Of a DNA stretch of 64,000 bases, positions 9,412-17,761 are shown in pieces (positions within the stretch are counted from its first letter, which is position 1; each line of letters starts with the position of its first letter). This DNA is from Nocardia grenadensis NBRC 108939. GTDB lineage: Bacteria > Actinomycetota > Actinomycetes > Mycobacteriales > Mycobacteriaceae. Below the pieces are notes generated by a model, which did no database searches, was not told the origin of the DNA, and was given only the letters and a program-made list of their open reading frames with translations. The stretch is from the NCBI RefSeq assembly GCF_001613445.1, contig NZ_BDCJ01000013.1:186001-250000 (forward strand), read 5' to 3'. Made by a program: the position numbers and the translations under genes.

Positions 9412-9590
9412 ATGGAAACCGCCGCCGAACGTGTCCATATCGCCTGGCTGGAACGAAATTACATGCACGCGCCGGCCGATCAGAGGTTGCCCTACGACCG
9501 ACTCACCGAGGCGGAGAAGGAAAGGACCGGGTGGTCGTGCGCGCGGCACTGGAGCTGGTGCAGGAGCAGCTCGGCGGCGGAGAAGGATAG
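9412..9590 (+). pseudogene. Frameshifted small gene resembling a RyR-domain protein
   Basis: Frame one reads METAAERVHIAWLERN and later LPYDRLTEAEKE, then loses sense. Shifting frame at the short A-run near 9519-9525 continues as KDRVVVRAALELVQEQLG to a TAG at 9588. Joined, this gives about 59 residues of the form W-x-x-R ... LPYDxLxxxEKExDRxxVRxAL, which resembles the RyR (ryanodine receptor) repeat seen in small bacterial proteins. Restoring one A in the run (AAA to AAAA) heals the frame. It could be a real mutation, a base-calling error or recoding. No strong ribosome site is visible before the ATG. Confidence 0.45.
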
Positions 9591-9617
9591 GGTGGCGTGG
9601 TCCGCCGCGCGGCGGGT

Positions 9618-11210
9618 TCAGGCGCGACCGAAGAGGCGGCGGCGGGCCGGCTGCCCAGCACGCAGTACCGCTCCGCCCGGCCGCGCCTGCGGTCGGCGGC
9701 CACGCAACAGGCCGTCGAATGCCTCCGCACCGCCCGCAGGTTCGGGTAGGCGGCCCGCATTGAAATCGTCGGCCAGTTGCTGCACCGTCTCCTGCGCACA
9801 GGACTTGTTGGTACCGATGAAACCTGTGGGCCCGCGTTTGATCCAGCCGGTGACATATGTGCCCGGGAGCACTGCCCCGTCCGGCGCCTCCAGTACCCGT
9901 CCGGCCTGGTTCGGGATGACCCCGCGCTGTTCGTCGAACGGCAGGCCGGGTGTGGGCACACCCCGGTAGCCCACCGAGGTGAGCACGAGCCCGGTCTCCA
10001 GGAGATCCAGATCGCCGGTGGGCACCGCGCGAACCCGGCCGTCGTCACCGGTCACCAGATCGGTACGTTCCACCTCGATACCGGTGACGGCATCGGGGCC
10101 GAGGATACGGCTCGGCGCACTCCGGTACCGGAAGACGATGCGCCGCCGCCCACCGGACGGCCGCTCGGCGGCCCGGCGCAGCAGATCCAGTTTGCGCTCC
10201 ACCTGGTACGGCAGGCCCTCGGCGGGCGCAGGCACTTCGCCGTCCACGACGATATCCACCTCCGCGCCCAGCAATCCGACGAACTCCGGGACCGTGAACG
10301 CCGATTCGGCGGGGCCGCGCCGACCCAGTATCACGACCTCTTCCACCCTGCTGCGCCGCAGCGCCTCGAGCGCGACCGGCGAGATCTCGGTCCCGGCCAG
10401 CCGTTCGGGATCGCTGGTCAGAATGCGCGCCACATCGAGCGCGACATTGCCGTTGCCGACGAGGACGACCCGGCGCCGGGAGAGATCGAAATCGTGGTGC
10501 TGATGGTCGGGATGACCGTTGTACCAGGCCACGAAGTCGGTGGCGGAGACATTCCCAGCCAGTCCCTCGCCCGCGATACCGAGTTTACGGTCGGTGGACG
10601 CGCCGACCGCGTAGACGACCGCGTGATGGTAGGCGAGCAGTTCCTCGTGCGAAATGTGCTTGCCTACCTCGACGTCGAAGTAGGATCCGAATCCCGGCTG
10701 CTCCGACATCACATCGAAGAGCTCGGCCACTTGCCGGGTCTTCGGATGGTCCGGCGCCACCCCGTACCGGGCCAGGCCGTACGGGACCGGGAGCCGGTCG
10801 AACACTGTCACCTGCACCTCGGGTTGGGTGAGCAGTTCATCGGCCGCGTACATGGCCGAGGGGCCCGAGCCGACCACGGCCACCCGCAGTGGTCCGCGGC
10901 CGGTGGTGTCGATCGCCGGCGCCGGCACCGGTGGCGCCAGCAGCGGACGCGGGCGCGTCTGCCGGTAGAAATCGGCGTTGATCGCGATGAACGGCTGCTG
11001 CTCCGCGGTCAGCTTCTTCGAGGAGGTGATGGCGTCCACCGGACACGCCGAGGCACAGGCGCCACAGTCGACGCAGGCCGCCGGATCGACATAGAGCATG
11101 TCCGCCGTCCGGAAGTCCGGTTCGTCCGGAGTGGGATGGATACAGTTGACCGGACAGGCGTACACGCAGGAGGCGTCGCTACAGCACGACTGGGTGACGA
11201 CATAGGGCAT
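9618..11210 (-). CDS. fprB: Ferredoxin-fused ferredoxin/adrenodoxin-type NADP+ reductase (FprB)
   Basis: This 530-residue flavoprotein moves electrons between NADPH and ferredoxin. The N-terminus is a ferredoxin domain with CVYACPVNC and CVDCGACASACP (residues 15-55). The FAD-binding GSGPSAMYAADELL follows near residue 113, and the NADPH-binding GNGNVALDVARI near 260. A TNKSCAQETV motif near the C-terminus is typical of FprA/FprB. It is about 45 residues shorter than the M. tuberculosis FprB as I recall it; after LLRGRRP the ending is unlike the family. The AurF-like oxygenase lies 18 bp upstream and is probably in the same transcript. Confidence 0.9.
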   Translation of the reverse strand: MPYVVTQSCCSDASCVYACPVNCIHPTPDEPDFRTADMLYVDPAACVDCGACASACPVDAITSSKKLTAEQQPFIAINADFYRQTRPRPLLAPPVPAPAIDTTGRGPLRVAVVGSGPSAMYAADELLTQPEVQVTVFDRLPVPYGLARYGVAPDHPKTRQVAELFDVMSEQPGFGSYFDVEVGKHISHEELLAYHHAVVYAVGASTDRKLGIAGEGLAGNVSATDFVAWYNGHPDHQHHDFDLSRRRVVLVGNGNVALDVARILTSDPERLAGTEISPVALEALRRSRVEEVVILGRRGPAESAFTVPEFVGLLGAEVDIVVDGEVPAPAEGLPYQVERKLDLLRRAAERPSGGRRRIVFRYRSAPSRILGPDAVTGIEVERTDLVTGDDGRVRAVPTGDLDLLETGLVLTSVGYRGVPTPGLPFDEQRGVIPNQAGRVLEAPDGAVLPGTYVTGWIKRGPTGFIGTNKSCAQETVQQLADDFNAGRLPEPAGGAEAFDGLLRGRRPQARPGGAVLRAGQPARRRLFGRA

Positions 11211-11228
11211 CGAACCGCTACCCGCCGC

Positions 11229-12248
11229 TCAGGCCGCTTTGCCGGAGACCGCGCGCAGCGGCTCGGAGCGGTACCGGGTGGTGTGGCCGTCGATTCCCAG
11301 CGCCTTCCACACCCGCTTGGCGATCGGGTTCATGAGGCCGATCTCCTTGGCCAGGGCGCGTACATCGCCGAAATAGTCGCTGAAGGTCTGCTTGGCGTCG
11401 TCGGACCCGAAGAACAGCTCCTTGCGCACGCTCTCCGGAATATCGAACTCGTCGAAGAACGCCTTGGGCGGCGTCACGATGGCACGGCCGAGGATCCACA
11501 TGACGATCGGCATGGCCAGCGACAGCACGAACTTGTTGCGGGCCGAGGATTCCGGTACGTGCTTCTTGAGGAACTCGTGGGCGAAGGAGATGTGCCGCGC
11601 TTCCTCGGCCACGTGGATGGCCATCACGCCGCGCATGATCGGGTGGACTTCCTCGCCGGAGCGCAGCACTTCCTTCTGGATGTGGTCGATCGGCTCTTCG
11701 CCGCCGAGTACGGCCATGAAGAACAGGTTCGGGAAGGCCACCGCCACCGGGACGGCGATATGCCGGATCTGCCGCACCAGCGGTCCCATACCCGGGACAT
11801 CGACCCCGATCCGGTTCACCATCTCCTGGAACATCAGGGTGTGGTTGTGCTCCTCGATCATCTCGTGGGAGCAGTAACGGAATTCGGGGTCACCGTTGGG
11901 CAGGCCGAAGATGTGCTGCATCATGCCGCTGATCAGGATGGCCTCGAACTGAAGGCCCACCTTGGCGACATTGGCCTGTCGGTACTTGCCGAGCGCGATC
12001 TTCTTGTCGTGCGACAGCGCCCGGTACCAGGGATGGCGGCCGACCGTATCCCCGGAGACCGGCAGGATCCAGCGTTCCGGCCGGGCATCGGCGGCGAAGT
12101 CGGGATTGTCCCAGTCGATATCGGTGAACGGATCGAAGTTCCGGTTGACCGAGCCCTCCGACAGCAGTAACAGCTTCTCCGCGTATTCCTGAGCCTGCGC
12201 GACCAGTTGGTCGTCGGAGACCGTGGTGGCTGAAGACGTCATCGTCAC
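11229..12248 (-). CDS. AurF-like non-heme diiron oxygenase
   Basis: This 339-residue helical protein shows the carboxylate/histidine ligands of the p-aminobenzoate N-oxygenase (AurF) family: a Glu in QFEAILISG, E and H in MIEEHNH, Glu in GGEEPIDH, and H-E-H in IHVAEEARHISFA. AurF itself oxidises an aryl amine to a nitro group. The substrate of the mycobacterial/nocardial branch is unknown. The gene directly precedes fprB on the same strand, as Rv0885-Rv0886 do in M. tuberculosis, so FprB or its fused ferredoxin is the likely electron donor. An AGAGG ribosome site and a good promoter lie upstream. Confidence 0.85.
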   Translation of the reverse strand: MTMTSSATTVSDDQLVAQAQEYAEKLLLLSEGSVNRNFDPFTDIDWDNPDFAADARPERWILPVSGDTVGRHPWYRALSHDKKIALGKYRQANVAKVGLQFEAILISGMMQHIFGLPNGDPEFRYCSHEMIEEHNHTLMFQEMVNRIGVDVPGMGPLVRQIRHIAVPVAVAFPNLFFMAVLGGEEPIDHIQKEVLRSGEEVHPIMRGVMAIHVAEEARHISFAHEFLKKHVPESSARNKFVLSLAMPIVMWILGRAIVTPPKAFFDEFDIPESVRKELFFGSDDAKQTFSDYFGDVRALAKEIGLMNPIAKRVWKALGIDGHTTRYRSEPLRAVSGKAA

Positions 12249-12285
12249 TGCCTCTCGTCGATGATTCGGGCTTACCTGTTTCCCA

Positions 12286-12313
12286 TAGTTACAGCTACGT
12301 CCAGGTACGTCAA
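12286..12313 (-). promoter_or_regulatory. Sigma-70-like promoter for the AurF-like/fprB pair
   Basis: On the minus strand TTGACG (12308-12313) and TAACTA (12286-12291) are separated by 16 bp, placing transcription start near 12280 and giving an untranslated leader of about 30 nt before the ATG at 12248. The spacer contains a short dyad of two ACGT units flanking CCTGG, which could be an operator half-site pair. Confidence 0.5.
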
Positions 12314-12787
12314 CACGGCTACCCGCGGCGGCCGGGTCACACCGGGGACGTGGCGAGTATCACTCCAGCTCAGCACCGGGTGGACAGTGGCCGAACAGGC
12401 TCAGCGGTACGGAGTAGAGGTGGCGGCCCGCGCCGAACACCGCGCCCACTCCGGCTGATCGGCGCCGGTGGGCCCACCTGTCCCGGAGCGACCGAGCGGG
12501 GATGATGCGCGAAGCCGTCCAGGGGTCGGCGGCCAACGGGAGCTACCGAGCAGAGGCCTGTTCGGGTTGATCGAGGCGGATATCCGCGCGCCTTTCCGGC
12601 CGGGCCACGCTCGCCTGTCCGGCACATACGGGCGGTGCGGTGCGCCCTACGCCGGATGGCCGGCGTCCGGGGCCCACCTCGGCCTTGGGGGCGGCCGGGC
12701 GAAGAAAGGCGGCGACTCCGGTACCGGAGTGAAGACCCGGGCTCACGAGCGACCCGAACCGCGCGGCGCCGGAGACGACGCCCTCGA
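12314..12787. other. Intergenic stretch between cysA and the AurF promoter
   Basis: About 470 bp follow the cysA stop. The ORFs in it have arginine-, proline- and glycine-rich translations typical of antisense or noncoding high-GC DNA. I see no RNA gene, repeat or clear terminator. Confidence 0.4.
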
Positions 12788-13783
12788 TCATCGCACCGGC
12801 AGCTGCGGAATCCGGGTCGCGCGGGCATAGACCGTCTCCCCCTCCGCCAAGCGCAACGCCTCGGCGTCACCGCGGGTGACCTGGGCGGTGAACAGGTCAC
12901 CCGTGGCGGCGTTGCGCAACTCCACCCGGACCTCGAACCCGAGCCGCACCACCCGTTCGACCGTCGCCCGGGTGACGCCCGCCGATTCCGCGGTCCCCTC
13001 GTAGGCGGCCAGCGCCATATTCGCGTCCCGGCCCACCCGGATATCGTGCGGCCGCACCAGATGCCCGTTGAGCCGCGCCACCGCGCCCAGGAACGACATG
13101 ACGAACTCGCTGGCGGGCCGGTCGTAGACGTCCTCGGGGCTGCCGACCTGCTCGATCCGGCCGGCGTTCATCACCGCGATCCGGTCGGCCACGTCCAGGG
13201 CTTCTTCCTGGTCGTGGGTGACCAGCACGGTCGTCACATGCACTTCCTCGTGCAGGCGGCGCAACCAGGTCCGCAGATCGGCGCGGACCTTCGCGTCGAG
13301 CGCGCCGAACGGCTCGTCCAACAGCAGCACCTGCGGGTCCACCGCCAGTGCTCGGGCCAGCGCCATCCGCTGTCGCTGCCCACCGGACAACTGCGCCGGA
13401 TACCGGTGCTGGAAACCGTCGAGACCGACGATGCCGAGCAGTTCGTCGACCCGTTTCGCGGTCTCCGGCTTCGGCCGCTTCCGGATGGTCAGCCCGAAGG
13501 CCACATTGTCGCGGACGGTCATATGTTTGAACGCAGCGTAGTGCTGGAAGACGAAACCGATATCGCGCTTCTGCGGCGGCACCCGGGTCACATCCCGGCC
13601 GCCGATGGTGACCACCCCGGCATCGAGATTCTCCAGCCCCGCGATCGACCGCAGCAGCGTCGACTTCCCGGACCCCGAGGGACCCAGCAGCGCAGTCAGC
13701 TCCCCGGCGGGAATGTCCAGACTGACGTCGTCGAGCGCGGCGAACGAACCGTAGTTCTTGCGCGCATTGGTCACGGTGATCAC
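12788..13783 (-). CDS. cysA: Sulfate/thiosulfate ABC transporter ATP-binding protein
   Basis: This 331-residue ATPase powers the CysTW channel. The Walker A motif is GPSGSGKST (near residue 34), the signature LSGGQRQR (near 133), Walker B LLLDEPFGALD and the switch histidine THDQEEA. The C-terminal segment after residue 240 is a TOBE-like regulatory domain. The start is a GTG. It lies 91 bp downstream of cysW and ends the transporter operon. Confidence 0.93.
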   Translation of the reverse strand: MITVTNARKNYGSFAALDDVSLDIPAGELTALLGPSGSGKSTLLRSIAGLENLDAGVVTIGGRDVTRVPPQKRDIGFVFQHYAAFKHMTVRDNVAFGLTIRKRPKPETAKRVDELLGIVGLDGFQHRYPAQLSGGQRQRMALARALAVDPQVLLLDEPFGALDAKVRADLRTWLRRLHEEVHVTTVLVTHDQEEALDVADRIAVMNAGRIEQVGSPEDVYDRPASEFVMSFLGAVARLNGHLVRPHDIRVGRDANMALAAYEGTAESAGVTRATVERVVRLGFEVRVELRNAATGDLFTAQVTRGDAEALRLAEGETVYARATRIPQLPVR

Positions 13784-13874
13784 GGGCGGCCTCCGGCATA
13801 CACAGTCGAGGTGTCCTTCTTCGAAGCTGGGCCATGCGGCTCGCGGCGGCCGAGGCGTAGGCGGAGTCGACGCA

Positions 13875-14681
13875 TCATGACGCTTTCCGCTTACGTTCCA
13901 GCAGCGTCATCAACAGCAGGGTGATGAGCGCGAGTCCCATCAGCAGAGTGGCGGCGCAGTACGCGCCGAAATCGTTGTGATCGTTGATATAGCGTTCGTG
14001 CACCAGCAGCGTCAGCGTCTGCGATACACCCGGGAACCCGGACGACACCATGATGACCGCGCCGAACTCGCCCAGCGCGCGGGCCACGGTGAGTACCACG
14101 CCGTAGGTCAGCCCCCAGCGGATGGCGGGGACGGTGATCCGCCAGAACGTCTGCCAACGCGACGCCCCCAGCGTCGCCGCCGCCTGTTCCTGATCGTCGC
14201 CGATCTCATGCAGCACCGGTTCCACCTCGCGCACCACGAACGGCATGGTGACGAAAATGGTCGCCAGCACCATGCCCGGCAGCGCGAAGATCACCTGGAA
14301 ACCCCAGTCGGTGACCACACCGAACCAGCCGTCGACACCCCACAGCATGATCAGCGCGACACCCACCACCACCGGCGAGACCGCGAAGGGCAGATCCACA
14401 ACGCCCTGTAGCAACCGGCGGCCGGGGAAATCGCCGCGTACCAGCGCCAAAGCGATCACCACGCCGAGGATCACGTTCACCGGCACGACGATCACCAGGA
14501 TGATCATGGAGAGATTGAAGGCCGAGATGGCGGCGGGCGTACTGATCTGGTCGATAAACGCCCCGATTCCCTGGCCGAACGCCCGGTACAGGATGATCCC
14601 GAGCGGCAGCACCAGCAGGACGAACAGGTAGCCGAGACCGAGCACGCGCAGTGTGATCCGGCCGGGAGCGGACAGTTTCAT
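13875..14681 (-). CDS. cysW: Sulfate ABC transporter permease CysW
   Basis: This 268-residue inner-membrane protein has six predicted hydrophobic spans. The cytoplasmic coupling loop contains EQAAATLGASRWQTFWRITVP (near residue 170-190), the EAA motif that contacts CysA. The ATG overlaps the cysT stop by four bases, which supports coupled synthesis of the two half-channels. Confidence 0.93.
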   Translation of the reverse strand: MKLSAPGRITLRVLGLGYLFVLLVLPLGIILYRAFGQGIGAFIDQISTPAAISAFNLSMIILVIVVPVNVILGVVIALALVRGDFPGRRLLQGVVDLPFAVSPVVVGVALIMLWGVDGWFGVVTDWGFQVIFALPGMVLATIFVTMPFVVREVEPVLHEIGDDQEQAAATLGASRWQTFWRITVPAIRWGLTYGVVLTVARALGEFGAVIMVSSGFPGVSQTLTLLVHERYINDHNDFGAYCAATLLMGLALITLLLMTLLERKRKAS

Positions 14682-15556
14682 CGGGCCTCACGTTCCTTGC
14701 GCGCCGTCCGCTCGGCGAACACCCGCAGCACCAGCAACGCGACGAACGCGATCACCAGCAGCGCCACCGAGACCGCCGCCGCGTTCACCGGCCGGTCGAT
14801 CTCGATCTGCTGCTGGATGTACTGCGAGGCCACCTGCGTCTCACGCGGGATATTGCCGCCGATCAGCACCACCGAACCGAATTCACCGATGGCGCGCGCG
14901 AAGGCCAGGCCGCCGCCGCTGATGATGGCCGGCGCCAGGGTCGGCAGCACCACCCGACGGAAGGTCGTCCAGTTGTCGGCGCCCAGTGACAGCGCCGCCT
15001 GTTCCACCTCGCGATCGGCCTCGATGAGTACCGGCTGCACCGAACGCACCACGAACGGCAGGGTCACGAAGGCCAGGGCCACCACCAGGCCCGGCCGAGT
15101 CGCGTTGAGATGGATATCGACCGGACTCCGCGGTCCGTACAGGGCCAGCAGCACAATGCTGGCGACAATCGTGGGCAAGGCGAACGGCAGGTCGATCAAG
15201 GCGTTGACCAGGCCCTTGCCCGGGAAATCGTCCCGGACCAGGACCCAGGCGATCACCGTGCCCATCACGACGTTCAGCAGCGCCACCGCCAGCGAGACCA
15301 GCACCGTCACCCGCAGCGACGCCAGTGCTGTCGGATCGGCGACCGCGCCCCAGAACCCGGACCAGCCGTCGTCGAACGCACTGAAGGTCAGCGCGGCCAG
15401 CGGCAGCAACACGATCACGCTGAGCCACAGCATCGCGGTGGCGATACCGAGCGGGCCCACCGAACCGGTGAACCGCAACCACGACCCGAGCGGCCGGCGG
15501 GTGGACACGTCCGGGCCGGCGGGCGCGGGTTCGGTGGCAGTACTGCGTTCGGTCAC
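14678..15556 (-). CDS. cysT: Sulfate ABC transporter permease CysT
   Basis: This 292-residue permease has an EAA loop, EQAALSLGADNWTTF, near residue 190 and six membrane spans. It forms the heterodimeric channel with CysW. The N-terminal 30 residues are hydrophilic and proline-rich. It begins 36 bp after subI and overlaps cysW by four bases. Confidence 0.92.
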   Translation of the reverse strand: MTERSTATEPAPAGPDVSTRRPLGSWLRFTGSVGPLGIATAMLWLSVIVLLPLAALTFSAFDDGWSGFWGAVADPTALASLRVTVLVSLAVALLNVVMGTVIAWVLVRDDFPGKGLVNALIDLPFALPTIVASIVLLALYGPRSPVDIHLNATRPGLVVALAFVTLPFVVRSVQPVLIEADREVEQAALSLGADNWTTFRRVVLPTLAPAIISGGGLAFARAIGEFGSVVLIGGNIPRETQVASQYIQQQIEIDRPVNAAAVSVALLVIAFVALLVLRVFAERTARKEREAR

Positions 15557-15592
15557 GAGTATCGAGTATCGCGTGTGGGCCGGGTCACCCGG

Positions 15593-16690
15593 CTACTCGG
15601 TCGCGTTGTCGTAGGCGACGGCGATGGTGCCGGAGTCGGGTGCGAACAGTTCCGCTTCCACCGTCTCCCAGCCGCCGAGGTCGGCGACGGTGTACAGGAT
15701 GGACGGCTGCGGGAAGGCGTCGGTGTACTCGGCGGCCACCCCCGGGTCGACCGGACGGAAGCCCGCGTCGGCCCAGGCACGCTGCGCTTCGGTCGTATAG
15801 AGGAAATCGCGGAAGGCGATCGCCTTCTCCGGGTGTGGGGCGTGCTCGAGCACCGCGACCGGATTCTCGATCTTGAAAGTCGTGTCCGGAACGATGTGCT
15901 CGACCGGGTCGCCGTGCCGTTCGGCGAAGATCGCCTCGTTCTCGTAGCTGATCAGCACATCGCCGGTGCCCTGCAGGAAAGCCTCGGTGGCCTCGCGCCC
16001 CGACTTCGGCTGGACGCGCACATGGGTCAGCATCCGGTTCAGATAGTCCACACCCGCCCGCGGGTCCTGCCCACCCGCGCTGGCCGCGGCATAGGGGGCG
16101 AGCAGGTTCCATTTCGCGGAACCGGAACTGAACGGGTTCGGGGTCACCACCTCGACATCGGGGCGCAGGAGATCGTCCCAGGTCCGAATGTTCTTCGGGT
16201 TCCCGGAGCGCACCACCAGCGCCACCACCGAGCCGAAGGGCACCCCGCGGGTGGCGTCGGCATTCCAGTCGGGGTCCACCAGTCCGGCGTCGACCAAGCG
16301 CGTGATGTCGGGTTCGAGGGAGAAACTCACCACATCGGCCGGCGCACCGCGCGCGATCTTGCGGGACTGGTCCCCCGATGCGCCGTAGGACCGGCGCACC
16401 TCGACGCCCTCGCCCACCTCGGTGTCGTTGAACTTCGGGACCACCTCGTCGTAGCCGGGCTTGGGGATGGCGTACGCGTACAGATCGACGGTTCCGCCGC
16501 TGCCGTCGGCCCCGCCGCCGCCGACCTCGTCGCTGGATCCGCCGGCACACCCGGCCAGCAGCATCGGCACCGCGACGAGCACCAACAGCAGGCGAGGAAC
16601 CGGCCGGCCGCACCGCGTGCCGGCCCGCTCACCGAACCCGCGCCCACCCGATACGGACCGGGCACCGGCACGCACGACAGCCCGCGTCAC
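15593..16690 (-). CDS. subI: Sulfate-binding lipoprotein (SubI/CysP type)
   Basis: This 365-residue periplasmic-type binding protein delivers sulfate to CysTWA. A hydrophobic signal and lipobox, VPMLLAGC, place the lipidated cysteine at residue 48. The family features YGASGDQSRKIARG, NPKNIRTWDDL and PNPFSSGSAKWNLL follow. I chose the GTG at 16690 because it overlaps the stop of the upstream 25-residue ORF as GTGA. A longer frame to 16834 runs back through that ORF and lacks signal-peptide character. A GTG at 16675 is also possible. Confidence 0.9.
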   Translation of the reverse strand: MTRAVVRAGARSVSGGRGFGERAGTRCGRPVPRLLLVLVAVPMLLAGCAGGSSDEVGGGGADGSGGTVDLYAYAIPKPGYDEVVPKFNDTEVGEGVEVRRSYGASGDQSRKIARGAPADVVSFSLEPDITRLVDAGLVDPDWNADATRGVPFGSVVALVVRSGNPKNIRTWDDLLRPDVEVVTPNPFSSGSAKWNLLAPYAAASAGGQDPRAGVDYLNRMLTHVRVQPKSGREATEAFLQGTGDVLISYENEAIFAERHGDPVEHIVPDTTFKIENPVAVLEHAPHPEKAIAFRDFLYTTEAQRAWADAGFRPVDPGVAAEYTDAFPQPSILYTVADLGGWETVEAELFAPDSGTIAVAYDNATE

Positions 16691-16764
16691 CGGGTGAACA
16701 ACCAGGCGACGATCACCAGCACCAGCAGTGCCAGCAGTGCCAGCTGCACCCGTGAGCGCGGCAT
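16687..16764 (-). CDS. 25-residue single-span membrane microprotein in the sulfate-uptake operon
   Basis: The ATG at 16764 opens a 25-codon ORF, MPRSRVQ followed by an unbroken hydrophobic run (LALLALLVLVIVAWLF) and TR. It is almost exactly one membrane helix, with a basic N-terminus. Its ATG overlaps the stop of the upstream small membrane gene (TGATG), and its TGA overlaps the GTG of subI (GTGA). That exact head-to-tail packing is unlikely to be chance and suggests translation. Function is unknown; assisting assembly of the binding lipoprotein or permease is inference. It would be missed by length cut-offs. Confidence 0.6.
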   Translation of the reverse strand: MPRSRVQLALLALLVLVIVAWLFTR

Positions 16765-16973
16765 CAGTACACCTCGTTTCCGGCATCGCGGTCACCGTCG
16801 GCGTCGTCGCGACCCAGCGCGACGCCCGCCACATGCAGGAGCCGGTCGATCAGGTAGGCGATTGCGAAACTGATCGGCACCATACCCACCAGCACCACGA
16901 GGAACTGAGGGATGAACGGCAGACCCGCCACCCACATCTCGAACCCGTCCCACCAGTCGGCAATACGCTCCAC
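16764..16973 (-). CDS. Small conserved-looking membrane protein upstream of subI (Rv2401A-like position)
   Basis: About 69 residues: a short amphipathic start (ERIADWWDGFEMW), a long hydrophobic span (FIPQFLVVLVGMVPISFAIA) and an acidic tail ending DRDAGNEVY. The GTG at 16973 is preferred over an ATG at 17006 because a TACGCT -10-like hexamer (16981-16986, minus strand) lies seven bases before it, which fits a leaderless start. M. tuberculosis has a small gene (Rv2401A) in the equivalent place. It leads the sulfate transporter operon through two start/stop overlaps. Function unknown. Confidence 0.6.
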   Translation of the reverse strand: MERIADWWDGFEMWVAGLPFIPQFLVVLVGMVPISFAIAYLIDRLLHVAGVALGRDDADGDRDAGNEVY

Positions 16974-17019
16974 GGCGACCAGCGTAGAACACCGCACGGT
17001 GGCCACCCCGACCCGCGCC

Positions 17020-17050
17020 TTGACCTCAACCCGACTCGAGATTGCAGGGT
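17020..17050 (+). promoter_or_regulatory. Candidate MerR-type promoter of the methyltransferase gene
   Basis: TTGACC (17020-17025) is followed after a long 19-bp spacer by CAGGGT (17045-17050). The spacer holds an imperfect dyad, ACCTCAA...TCGAGAT. Over-long spacers carrying a dyad are typical of promoters twisted open by MerR-family regulators. A start seven bases downstream would fall on the A of the ATG at 17057, making a leaderless message. No MerR gene is in the window. Confidence 0.4.
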
Positions 17051-17056
17051 GGGGTC

Positions 17057-17719
17057 ATGACACAGGCACCAGAGGTATGGAACTCCGCCTACGACAACGA
17101 CACCGCCCCGTGGATTATCGGCGGGCCCCAGCCCGCGATCGTGGAGCTGGAACGCGCCGGCCACATCCGCGGCCGCGTCCTGGACCCCGGAGCGGGCGCC
17201 GGTGAGCACACCATCGCGCTCACCGCACTCGGTTATGACGTACTCGGCGTCGATCTGTCCCCGAGCGCGGTCGCCTACGCCCGCCGCAACGCCGCCGCCA
17301 AGAATGTGCCGGGCGCGCGATTCGAGGTGGCCGATATGGTCGCCCTGGCCCGTTCCGGCGACAACCCGCTCGGCACCTTCGACACCATCGTGGACAGTGC
17401 GCTGTTCCATGTCTTCCTCGCCGATGCCGCGGCCCGGGCCGACTACGTCCGTACGCTGCACCGCCTGTGCGTGCCGGGCGGCCATCTGCACGTCCTGGCG
17501 CTGTCGAATGCCGAGGAAGGCTTCGGCCCGCGGATCGGCGCGGAGATGATCCGCGACTCTTTCACTGCGCCCGGCTGGGCGATCCAAGACCTGCGATCCG
17601 ACCGCTACTACGGCCGGATCACCGAGACGATCGCCGAGCAGGCCGGCGACCTCACGCCCGACGCCGCGGGCCGGGTCGAGGCCGCCGCCTGGCTGGCCCG
17701 GATCCGGCGCATCGGCTGA
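17057..17719 (+). CDS. Class I SAM-dependent methyltransferase
   Basis: This 220-residue Rossmann methyltransferase has motif I VLDPGAGAGEHTI (near residue 47), the acidic VDLSPSAVAYAR motif II, and a WNSAYDNDTAPWIIGGPQPA N-terminus. That N-terminus is shared with small actinobacterial methyltransferases annotated as thiopurine/tellurite-type enzymes. The substrate is unknown; a detoxification role would fit the MerR-like promoter. The ATG at 17057 is used, although an in-frame ATG lies 15 bases upstream. Confidence 0.75.
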   Translation: MTQAPEVWNSAYDNDTAPWIIGGPQPAIVELERAGHIRGRVLDPGAGAGEHTIALTALGYDVLGVDLSPSAVAYARRNAAAKNVPGARFEVADMVALARSGDNPLGTFDTIVDSALFHVFLADAAARADYVRTLHRLCVPGGHLHVLALSNAEEGFGPRIGAEMIRDSFTAPGWAIQDLRSDRYYGRITETIAEQAGDLTPDAAGRVEAAAWLARIRRIG

Positions 17720-17761
17720 ACTGTGGTGGACGGCTCGGGACCGCGCGACCCATGATGGGGT

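Noticed and set aside
9173..9763. A 196-codon plus-strand ORF
   Set aside because: It mixes frames over the broken RyR-like gene and the fprB 3' end; the conserved-looking pieces lie in other frames.
12468..12830. A 120-codon plus-strand ORF upstream of the AurF promoter
   Set aside because: Compositional noise: Arg/Gly/Pro-rich, overlaps the cysA 3' end, no ribosome site.
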